From contig OZ253474.1 in the NCBI GenBank assembly GCA_965261695.1, positions 310,001-374,000 on the forward strand: DNA of 64,000 nt, given 5' to 3'. Positions 35,067 to 41,804 of the stretch are shown piece by piece. How positions within the stretch are numbered: position 1 is the stretch's first letter; each line of letters begins with the position of its first letter. The notes under the pieces were generated by a model, which saw nothing but the letters and a program-made list of their open reading frames with translations, was not told where the DNA came from and did not search any database. The position numbers and the translations under genes were made by a program. The stretch is from Bin5 sp965261695. Lineage in GTDB: Bacteria; Chloroflexota; Anaerolineae; Caldilineales; Caldilineaceae.

Positions 35067-35652
35067 CTCTTCCACCCCTTTTGGTAAACGGCCCAGATCC
35101 CCTGCTGCCATCGAGGGAGAACGACGAATTTCACAAGAGTCTCAGTGAAAATGTATAGGACGCAATGCCACTGTGTCAAGCGATATGAACCTGAAGCAAA
35201 TCGCCTTCGTGCGGGTGTGGATCAGGTGGTAACCTGCCCCTGAAATGGTGCGTCTACCAGAGTAAATTGACCGCAATCGACAGTTCTTACAAACCCTTGC
35301 GACAATGGATTTTGAACTCAATTTTGGGTCGCGTCCAAGTAAGCGATTTGCTGACGTAGGATTGGCGTAGGGAAATTGTCATCGGAGCATATGCCGACCG
35401 CAAAAAAGCGAAGCCACAGGAGTTCGGAGAGAAGAACGATCTTTAGGGCATCACCGAAAAGACGAAGGACGCAGTCCAACCCTACGCCCAACAGAGGACC
35501 TTCACAATAGCTGAACTATCGGCATCCGTATAATATTTTATCGTCTTTAACACTTGCAAGTCTTGCCTGATCGTACCGGTTTCGGTGTATAGAATGTCCG
35601 ATTCAGGTAGCGTGGCATTTGTAAGGAGAATTCACGAAACGGGTCGACGAAT
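35067..35652. other. Intergenic stretch between divergent genes, no gene seen
   Basis: Nearly 600 bases separate the SH3b gene start from the lysine-cluster promoter. The base composition is more AT-rich than in the neighbouring genes. I see no long reading frame, tRNA or clear repeat. Some text (around 35210-35260) has the look of old mobile-element remains, but I cannot name a family. Confidence 0.45.
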
Positions 35653-35681
35653 TTGACAGACGCGTCAGACGCGTGCATAAT
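35653..35681 (+). promoter_or_regulatory. Promoter of the lysine cluster with a direct repeat in its spacer
   Basis: TTGACA (35653-35658) and CATAAT (35676-35681) stand 17 bases apart, a near-consensus sigma-70-type promoter. Most of the spacer is a perfect tandem repeat CAGACGCGT-CAGACGCGT (35657-35674), each half holding the palindrome ACGCGT. A repressor bound there would block RNA polymerase, so this is a candidate operator. The expected transcript start near 35688 leaves a leader of about 245 bases before the homocitrate synthase ATG. Confidence 0.72.
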
Positions 35682-35759
35682 CCAAGCAACGGTGTGAGAA
35701 GCGGTGCAAAATTGTCGGCAGGAGACGTTGCTTTTCGGCGGCGAGAGGGTGTGGCACCG

Positions 35760-35825
35760 ATGCGAAGCGGTAGCGATTTGCCAGGTTTTTTCTGCATAAA
35801 GAGCAAAAAGCGGATTACAGACTGA
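35760..35825 (+). CDS. Putative lysine-rich leader peptide of an attenuator
   Basis: This 21-codon frame, ATG to TGA, contains ATA-AAG-AGC-AAA-AAG-CGG, that is three lysine codons within four positions shortly before its stop. CCTGTCTG follows the stop immediately (35826-35833) and is the exact complement of CAGACAGG (35880-35887) inside the terminator hairpin region downstream. A ribosome stalled for lack of lysyl-tRNA would leave CCTGTCTG free to pair. A ribosome at the stop codon would cover it and let the terminator form. The weak point is the ribosome site: only GAGAGGG about 12 bases before the ATG. Confidence 0.5.
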   Translation: MRSGSDLPGFFCIKSKKRITD

Positions 35826-35868
35826 CCTGTCTGTTGTTTGTGCCTGCTCAGATGTTGCAACGGTAGCG

Positions 35869-35903
35869 ACCGGCCATTCCAGACAGGATGGACCGGTTTT
35901 TTT
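35869..35903 (+). terminator. Rho-independent terminator (attenuator) before the lysine genes
   Basis: ACCGGCCAT (35869-35877) pairs with ATGG-A-CCGGT (35888-35897), one base bulged, around the loop TCCAGACAGG. A run of seven T follows at 35897-35903. It lies 31 bases before the ATG of homocitrate synthase and downstream of the promoter, so it must act as an attenuator and not as the end of another gene. The loop sequence can pair instead with CCTGTCTG just after the leader-peptide stop codon. Confidence 0.78.
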
Positions 35904-35933
35904 GTTGCTTTACAGATCGCCGGGGGCGAGCGT

Positions 35934-37091
35934 ATGAGTCTTGAAGATTTCGCAATTATAGAATCGACGCTGCGGGAAGGGGAGCAGTTCGCCAACGCTT
36001 TCTTCGACAGCGGCCAGAAGGTGGAAATCGCCCGCCTTCTGGATGCCTTCGGCGTCGAGTATCTGGAGTTGACCTCGCCGGCAGCCAGCCCGCAGAGCCG
36101 GGCTGACTGCTCGCGCATCGCCGGCCTGGGGCTGCGCACCAAGCTGCTCACCCATACCCGCTGCCATCTCGACGATGCCCGCTTGGCCGTAGATACCGGC
36201 GTTGACGGCATCGACGTCCTCTTTGGCACCAGCAGCTACCTGCGAGAATTCTCGCATGGCAAGTCGATCCGCCAGATCATCGACAGTGCGGTGCAGGTTG
36301 TCGAGTTTATCAAGAGCCAGGGACTGGAAGTGCGTTTCAGCAGCGAGGACTCCTTCCGCAGCGACCTGGTTGATCTGTTGACCGTCTACCGCGAGGTCGA
36401 TCAGACCGGAGTGGACCGGGTCGGGATCGCGGATACCGTCGGCATCGCCACGCCCCTGCAGGTGCATGACCTGGTGCGAACCTTGCGCGGTGTCGTCTCC
36501 TGCGATATCGAGTTTCACGGCCACAACGATACCGGCTGTGCCATCGCCAACTCCTATTGCGCGCTGGCGGCCGGCGCCACCCATGTAGACACCTCCGTGC
36601 TCGGCATCGGCGAGCGCAACGGCATCACACCTCTGGGAGGTCTGGTGGCTCGCATGTACGCGCTCAACCCGGAGCAGATCCGCAACAAATACAACTTGCC
36701 GATGTTGCGCGAAGTCGAAAACTTTGTCGCCGAAATCGTCGGCGTCGATGTGCCGTTCAATAATTACATCACCGGTTACACGGCCTTCACGCATAAGGCG
36801 GGCATTCACGCCAAGGCGATTCTGAACAACCCCGAGACATACGAGATCCTGGATCCGGCGGATTTCGGGCTGACGCGCTATCTGCACATCGCCCACCGCC
36901 TCACCGGCTGGAACGCGGTCAAGCAGCGGGCGGAACAGCTGCAACTGGACCTGACCGACCTGCAGGTGAAGGAGGTGACGTCGCACATCAAGACGGCGGC
37001 GGACCAGCGCAAACTCAGTCTCGACGACGTGGACGTGCTGTTGCGGGAGTATCACAGCCGCGCGGTGACCATCGAGAGTTCGACCGTATAG
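35934..37091 (+). CDS. hcs: Homocitrate synthase (alpha-aminoadipate lysine pathway)
   Basis: The 385-residue enzyme condenses acetyl-CoA with 2-oxoglutarate, the first step of lysine synthesis through alpha-aminoadipate. It is a DRE-TIM metallolyase. The N-terminal motif reads IIESTLREGEQF (R-E-G-E-Q in place of RDGEQ, as in LysS/Lys20 homocitrate synthases). The metal histidines lie in EFHGHNDTG, and GIGERNGITPLG follows. HKAGIHAKAI contains the residue pattern specific to homocitrate synthases. The ATG at 35934 has a GGGG site; the frame is open 32 codons upstream but that lies in the attenuator. It heads the cluster with lysT, lysU, lysW, lysX and lysY. Confidence 0.92.
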   Translation: MSLEDFAIIESTLREGEQFANAFFDSGQKVEIARLLDAFGVEYLELTSPAASPQSRADCSRIAGLGLRTKLLTHTRCHLDDARLAVDTGVDGIDVLFGTSSYLREFSHGKSIRQIIDSAVQVVEFIKSQGLEVRFSSEDSFRSDLVDLLTVYREVDQTGVDRVGIADTVGIATPLQVHDLVRTLRGVVSCDIEFHGHNDTGCAIANSYCALAAGATHVDTSVLGIGERNGITPLGGLVARMYALNPEQIRNKYNLPMLREVENFVAEIVGVDVPFNNYITGYTAFTHKAGIHAKAILNNPETYEILDPADFGLTRYLHIAHRLTGWNAVKQRAEQLQLDLTDLQVKEVTSHIKTAADQRKLSLDDVDVLLREYHSRAVTIESSTV

Positions 37092-37102
37092 GGGACGCAG
37101 GG

Positions 37103-38443
37103 ATGCAAGAACAGCCTGATTCGCAACAAGACGGGCGGCAAGCCGGTGAGTGGAACCGCTCGCCGCGGACCTTCGCGCAGAAGGCGCTGGCGCGGGCCGC
37201 GGGCCTGGACGCGGTCGAGGTGGGGCAGGTGGTGGACGTGCGCCCGGACGTGGTGCTGAGCCACGACAACACGGCGGCCATCCGCGAAATCTGGCAGCAG
37301 TTCGGGCAGGACAAGGTCGCCATTCCACATAAGCTGGCGATCACGCTGGACCACGCCGTGCCGGCGCCGACGACCCGCCATGCGCAGAACCACGCCGAGA
37401 TCCGCAAGTTCGTGCAGGAACAGGGCATCCGCCACTTTTTTGAGGTGGGCCGGGGAATCTGTCATCAGGTTCTGAGCGAGGAGGCGTTGGTGCTGCCGGG
37501 GCAGATGATCCTGGGCGCGGACAGCCATACGCCCCATTTCGGCTGGATGGGCGCGTTCGGCGCGGGCATCGGCCGCAGCGAAGTGGCCGCCTTGTGGGCG
37601 ACGGGCGAACTGTGGCTGCGCGTGCCGGAGTCGATCCGCATCGTCCTGGAGGGCGACCTGCCGACCGGTGTAACGGCCAAGGATTTCGCGCTGCGCATCA
37701 TCGGCGATTGGGGCGCGGACGGCGGGCTGTACGCCTCAGTCGAGTTCAGCGGCAGCGGCGTCGAGGCGTTGAGCCTCGACGCGCGCATGGCGCTGGCCAA
37801 CATGATGGCGGAATTTGGCGCGAAATCGGCCTACATCGCGCCGGACGGGAGGACGTTGGGCTATCTGCATGCGGCGTTGCGGCGGCGGGCAGCCGGAAAT
37901 TCCCGTGAACTCGGGCAGTGCAAACTCTTTCCTGACGAGGATGCCGCCTACAGCGCCACCTACCGGTATGACGCGTCAGAACTGGAGCCGACGGTGGCCT
38001 GCCCGCATACGGTGGACAACGTTGTGCCGCTTTCGGCGGTGGCGGGAGTGCGTGTGCAGCAGGCGTTCATCGGCACATGCACGAACGGGCGGCTGGAGGA
38101 CATTGCCGCGGCGGCGGCGGTCGTGCAGGGACGCCGGGTAGCGGCAGGCACGCGCTTGCTGGTCATTCCGGCCTCCAGCATGGTACTGCAAGAGGCGCTG
38201 CGGCGGGGCTATATCGAGACATTGGTTGCGGCGGGCGCGGCGATCGGAACGCCGGGCTGCGGACCGTGCATGGGCAACCACATGGGCGTGCCGGCGACAG
38301 GCGAGGTCACGATCTCCAGCGCCAATCGCAATTTTCGCGGGCGGATGGGCACGGCGGAAGCGGAGATCTACCTGGCGAATCCGGCCGTGGTGGCGGCTTC
38401 GGCGGTGGCAGGCAGGATCGCCGACCCGAGAAGCATTGGTTGA
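37103..38443 (+). CDS. lysT: Homoaconitase large subunit (LysT / LeuC family)
   Basis: The 446-residue aconitase-family subunit holds a [4Fe-4S] cluster. The ligands are the cysteines in GTCTNGR (about 327) and in GCGPCMGNH (about 387 and 390). Substrate residues lie in the early SHDN and LGADSHTPHFG segments. By its place between homocitrate synthase and LysW it should isomerise homocitrate to homoisocitrate with the small subunit that follows. An isopropylmalate isomerase role in leucine synthesis is also possible, since no leuC/leuD pair lies with leuA at 58.7 kb. The gene starts 11 bases after homocitrate synthase. Confidence 0.9.
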   Translation: MQEQPDSQQDGRQAGEWNRSPRTFAQKALARAAGLDAVEVGQVVDVRPDVVLSHDNTAAIREIWQQFGQDKVAIPHKLAITLDHAVPAPTTRHAQNHAEIRKFVQEQGIRHFFEVGRGICHQVLSEEALVLPGQMILGADSHTPHFGWMGAFGAGIGRSEVAALWATGELWLRVPESIRIVLEGDLPTGVTAKDFALRIIGDWGADGGLYASVEFSGSGVEALSLDARMALANMMAEFGAKSAYIAPDGRTLGYLHAALRRRAAGNSRELGQCKLFPDEDAAYSATYRYDASELEPTVACPHTVDNVVPLSAVAGVRVQQAFIGTCTNGRLEDIAAAAAVVQGRRVAAGTRLLVIPASSMVLQEALRRGYIETLVAAGAAIGTPGCGPCMGNHMGVPATGEVTISSANRNFRGRMGTAEAEIYLANPAVVAASAVAGRIADPRSIG

Positions 38444-38453
38444 GGAGAGAAAA

Positions 38454-38987
38454 GTGAGGAGTGGCAAGACTCTCTCTCCGCTGCATGGAGGAATGGTGAA
38501 GATTCAAGGCAGGGCGTGGAAGTATGGCGACAACGTCAACACCGATGTGCTCTTTCCGGGCAAGTACACGTACACGGCCAAGGGACGCGAGGAGATCGCC
38601 GGCCATGCGCTGGAGGACCTGGACCCGACCTTTGCAAAAAATGTGCGGCGCGGCGATCTGGTTGTCGGGGGGCGCAATTTCGGCTGCGGCTCAAGCCGGG
38701 AGCAGGCGGCGACCTGTCTGGTATACAGCGGCGTCGGCGCGGTGATCGCGCAGAGCTTTGCGCGCATCTTCTACCGCAACGCCATCAACAACGGCCTGCT
38801 GGCCATCGTCTGCCCACAGGCCGCGCAAGCGATCCGAGCGCAGGAGTTCGTTTCGGTTGACCTGGAGCGGCGCGTGATCGAGTGCGCTGCCGGCAGCTTT
38901 GCTTTCCCGGCGCTGAGCGGGACCGTGCAGGAGATTGTGGCGGCGGGCGGATTGGTGGAGCAGGTCAAGCGGCGGCTCGGAACATAG
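38454..38987 (+). CDS. lysU: Homoaconitase small subunit (LysU / LeuD family)
   Basis: The 177-residue partner of the preceding gene carries the swivelling domain with WKYGDNVNTDVLFPGKY at the start, GGRNFGCGSSREQA in the middle and INNGLLAIVCP later. The GCGSSREQA loop binds the substrate carboxylates. I place the start at GTG 38454, because GAGGAG lies six bases before it and it is ten bases after the lysT stop. The ATG at 38493 would give a more typical N-terminus but has its GGAGG almost touching it. A longer overlapping frame from 38226 is a shadow of lysT. Confidence 0.88.
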   Translation: MRSGKTLSPLHGGMVKIQGRAWKYGDNVNTDVLFPGKYTYTAKGREEIAGHALEDLDPTFAKNVRRGDLVVGGRNFGCGSSREQAATCLVYSGVGAVIAQSFARIFYRNAINNGLLAIVCPQAAQAIRAQEFVSVDLERRVIECAAGSFAFPALSGTVQEIVAAGGLVEQVKRRLGT

Positions 38988-39148
38988 TTATCGTCTACCC
39001 TGATGGCGTTGCCGTGCCGGACGAACGGATTGGGTAGACATAGGGGTAACGTTGCCGCCGCGATCGCTGGCGCGAATCCCGTATTACATTCAGCGGCTGA
39101 GCTGGCGCATCTTTAAGACCGCTGACCATTGGGGTCCGTCTGCTTGCC

Positions 39149-39514
39149 GTGCAGGAAGGCAGGATTCTTCTCGTCAAACACACCTACACGGACGGCTGGT
39201 TCCTGCCAGGCGGGGGAGTGCAGTCGGGCGAGACTTCGGGTGATGCGTTTCGGCGTGAAGCGACTGAAGAGACCGGGGCGGTTCTGCACGAACTGTGCCT
39301 GTTTGGCGTCTACAGCAATTTCTCTGAAGCAAAGAGCGACCTTGTCGTCGTCTTTTGCAGTGAGGACTTTGAATGGGCACAGACAGGCAGATGGGAAATT
39401 GAGAATGCTGACTGTTTCGCTCTTGACGGCTTGCCCTCAGGCACGTCGCCAGGTACGCGCAGGCGAATCGCCGAGTATGCCGGCGGCGCAAGGGCTGTCG
39501 GTGCGCTTTGGTGA
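39149..39514 (+). CDS. Nudix hydrolase, 5' end probably shifted out of frame
   Basis: The 121-residue frame holds a full Nudix box, GGVQSGETSGDAFRREATEETGA (shown here as G-x5-E-x7-REATEETGA), preceded by ILLVKHTYTDGWFLPGGG. Such enzymes cleave nucleoside diphosphates linked to another group. The conserved start is missing from this frame: VRLLAVQEG is still in frame upstream without a start, while a TTG-initiated frame from 39052 codes for PRSLARIPYYIQRLSWRIFK, the expected N-terminal helix, in another frame. A one-base change in the GGGG run at 39131-39134 would join them. The gene lies between lysU and lysW, with no known link to lysine. Confidence 0.75.
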   Translation: MQEGRILLVKHTYTDGWFLPGGGVQSGETSGDAFRREATEETGAVLHELCLFGVYSNFSEAKSDLVVVFCSEDFEWAQTGRWEIENADCFALDGLPSGTSPGTRRRIAEYAGGARAVGALW

Positions 39515-39576
39515 ATGGACATAGGCCTGAGTCTCATTGTTGATACCTTTTTAGACGACACATCAGGAGAATCTAC

Positions 39577-39762
39577 ATGGCAGTTCAGACTGTAACGACC
39601 GTGGCCGAGTGCCCGGAGTGCTTCGGCTCAGTCGAACTCAACGACGTGATGCAGAATGAAATTGTTCAATGCGGCGATTGCGGCGCGGACCTGGAGGTCG
39701 TCGGGCTGGACCCAGTCGTGTTGGAATTGGCTCCGGAAGAGGACGAAGACTGGGGAGAATAG
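39577..39762 (+). CDS. lysW: LysW amino-group carrier protein
   Basis: This is a 61-residue acidic protein. The N-terminal zinc ribbon uses cysteines in CPECFGS (12-15) and CGDCGAD (32-35). The protein ends EDEDWGE, and the EDWGE tail is the defining LysW feature: its terminal glutamate is linked by LysX to the amino group of alpha-aminoadipate, which protects it through the next steps and lets the enzymes hold the substrate by the carrier. This tail makes the assignment nearly certain. lysX follows after five bases. Confidence 0.97.
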   Translation: MAVQTVTTVAECPECFGSVELNDVMQNEIVQCGDCGADLEVVGLDPVVLELAPEEDEDWGE

Positions 39763-39767
39763 GACCG

Positions 39768-40649
39768 ATGCGAATAGGCATCCTCTACAGCCGCGTGCGC
39801 GCGGAGGAAAAACTGCTGTTCGAGGCGTTCACGCAGCGGGGCGCCGAGTTCGACCTGCTCGACGATCGCAAGCTGATCTTCGACATCTCGGGCGGGAAAG
39901 AAGCGGCCGCGCGCTACGAAGATTACGATGTGATTGTCGAGCGTTGTATCCATCACGGGCGCGCTCTGGTCAGCCTGCGAATTCTCAACGATCGTGAGAT
40001 CCCGACCGTCAACTCCGCGCATGTAGCTGACGTCTGCGGCGACAAGTTGCAAACGACCAGCGCGCTGACTGCGGCCGGCGTCCCCTCCCCGCGCACGATG
40101 GTCGCTTTCACTGCCGAGAGCGCGCTGGAGGCGATCGAGGAACTGGGCTACCCTGTTGTGATGAAGCCTTCAATCGGTTCGTGGGGACGGCTGTTGAGCA
40201 AGATCAACGACCGTGAGGCCGCGGAAGCGGTGCTGGAGCACAAGGAAGTGCTTGGCACGTACCATCACAGCATTTTCTACATTCAGGAATATATCGACAA
40301 GCCGGAGCGGGACATCCGCGCCTTCGCAGTCGGCAACGAGACGATCTGCGCTATTTACCGCGACTCGCCGCACTGGATCACGAACACGGCGCGCGGCGGT
40401 CTGGCCTCGGTCTGCCCTGTGACGGCGGAGTTGAACGACCTGTGCGTGCGGGCGGCCAAGGCGGTCGGCGGCGGATGTGTCGCCATCGACGTGCTGGAGG
40501 ACGCGGAGCGCGGGCTGCTGGTGAACGAGGTCAACTACACGATGGAGTTTCGCAACAGCGTGCTGCCGACGGGCGTTGACATTCCTGGGCGCATCGCCGA
40601 TTTTGCGCTGCGGGTGGGGCGCGAGGGCTGGCAGGCGGCCAACGGGTAA
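39768..40649 (+). CDS. lysX: LysX, LysW-alpha-aminoadipate ligase (RimK-type ATP-grasp)
   Basis: The 293-residue ATP-grasp ligase joins alpha-aminoadipate (or glutamate in the arginine variant) to the LysW C-terminal glutamate. It has the preATP domain starting MRIGILYSRVRAEEKLLFEAF, the ATP-binding VVMKPSIGSWGRLLSKINDR and QEYIDKPERDIRAF, and a metal site in VNEVNYTMEFRNS; the last segment is conserved in LysX. The ATG at 39768 lies five bases past the lysW stop, with AGGA just upstream. The frame is open further up, but that overlaps lysW. Confidence 0.93.
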   Translation: MRIGILYSRVRAEEKLLFEAFTQRGAEFDLLDDRKLIFDISGGKEAAARYEDYDVIVERCIHHGRALVSLRILNDREIPTVNSAHVADVCGDKLQTTSALTAAGVPSPRTMVAFTAESALEAIEELGYPVVMKPSIGSWGRLLSKINDREAAEAVLEHKEVLGTYHHSIFYIQEYIDKPERDIRAFAVGNETICAIYRDSPHWITNTARGGLASVCPVTAELNDLCVRAAKAVGGGCVAIDVLEDAERGLLVNEVNYTMEFRNSVLPTGVDIPGRIADFALRVGREGWQAANG

Positions 40650-40655
40650 CCAAAA

Positions 40656-41753
40656 GTGAGCGCTTCAGACATGCCACAGGGTAGTTCGAAATCCACGATT
40701 TCGGTCTCGATTCTCGGCGCCAGCGGCTATGCCGGCGGGGAGTTGCTGCGGCTGCTGCTGGATCATCCGCACGTTGACGTGGCGCAGGTGACGAGCGAGC
40801 GCAACGCCGGTTCATTCGTGCATTTCACGCATCCGAATCTGCGCGGGCGGACGAAGCTGAAATTTGTCAGCGCGGCGGAATTGGAGCCGTGCGACCTGCT
40901 GGTGCTCGGCCTACCCCACGGCGGCGCGATGGGCCGCATCGCCGAGTTCGCCGCGCTGGCCGGGCGCATCATCGATCTCAGCGCCGATTTCCGCCTGCGC
41001 GACGCGCAGGCGTATGTGGACTGGTACGACAAGGTGCACGCCGCGCCGTCGTGGTTGGATCAGTTCGTCTACGGGCTGCCGGAACTGTATCGGCAACAGA
41101 TTCGCGGCGCGCGCTATGTCAGCGGGGTGGGCTGCAATGCGACGGCGACGGTACTGGCGGTGTGGCCGCTGTTCGCGGGCGGGCTGGCCGATGCGCAGCG
41201 AGATCTGATCTGCGAGGTAAAAGTCGGCAGCAGCGAGGGAGGCAACCGCGCCGGCGACTCAACGCACCACCCGGAGCGGGCGCGGGCGATGCGCAGCTTC
41301 GCGCCGACGGGACACCGGCATACTGCTGAACTGTTGCAGGCGCTGGCGCTGGCGGATGCGGAGGACTACGGCGGCGCAGCCGCGCACATGAGCGCGACCG
41401 CGGTGGACAACGTGCGCGGCGTGCTGGCGACGGCGCATGTTTTTGTCAAGCCGGGCGTCAGCGAGCGCGATCTGTGGCGGGCCTACCGGCAGACATACCG
41501 GGACGAGCCGTTTGTGCGCATCGTCAAGGAGAAGACCGGCATCTACCGTTACCCCGAGCCGAAAATCCTGAGCGGGACCAACTATGCCGATGTCGGCTTC
41601 GAGTTGGATGAGCGCACGGGACGGGTGGTGGCGCTGTGCGCGATCGACAATCTGGTCAAGGGCGCGGCCGGCAACGCGTTGCAGAGCATGAATCTGATGT
41701 GCGGTTGGGAGGAGACAACGGGATTGGGTTTCGCGGGGCTGCATCCGATTTGA
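40656..41753 (+). CDS. lysY: LysY, LysW-aminoadipyl phosphate reductase (ArgC family)
   Basis: The 365-residue NADPH-dependent reductase has ILGASGYAGGELLRLLLDHP (cofactor loop), the catalytic cysteine in GVGCNATATVLA (about 158) and the histidine segment in GHRHTAELLQAL. It reduces the LysW-bound phosphate to the semialdehyde, and some relatives do the same in LysW-type arginine synthesis. The start is GTG 40656, six bases after lysX; an ATG five codons on is also possible, and neither has a good ribosome site. The kinase LysZ, aminotransferase LysJ and hydrolase LysK are not in this window, so the cluster is split. Confidence 0.9.
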   Translation: MSASDMPQGSSKSTISVSILGASGYAGGELLRLLLDHPHVDVAQVTSERNAGSFVHFTHPNLRGRTKLKFVSAAELEPCDLLVLGLPHGGAMGRIAEFAALAGRIIDLSADFRLRDAQAYVDWYDKVHAAPSWLDQFVYGLPELYRQQIRGARYVSGVGCNATATVLAVWPLFAGGLADAQRDLICEVKVGSSEGGNRAGDSTHHPERARAMRSFAPTGHRHTAELLQALALADAEDYGGAAAHMSATAVDNVRGVLATAHVFVKPGVSERDLWRAYRQTYRDEPFVRIVKEKTGIYRYPEPKILSGTNYADVGFELDERTGRVVALCAIDNLVKGAAGNALQSMNLMCGWEETTGLGFAGLHPI

Positions 41754-41804
41754 ATTGCATTGGTGGCGGCACATACCAGTTCTCGTCACCGATGGAAGGC
41801 GCAA

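Noticed and set aside
35200..35560. Remains of an insertion sequence upstream of the lysine promoter
   Set aside because: The text has a vague mobile-element look, but I found no terminal repeats or recognisable transposase residues.
35684..35733. Hairpin AAGCAACG / CGTTGCTT as part of a T-box or riboswitch
   Set aside because: The expected transcript start (about 35688) falls inside its 5' arm, and I could not match the T-box antiterminator consensus or the lysine riboswitch core. AGGGTGTGGCACCG at 35747 is only loosely T-box-like.
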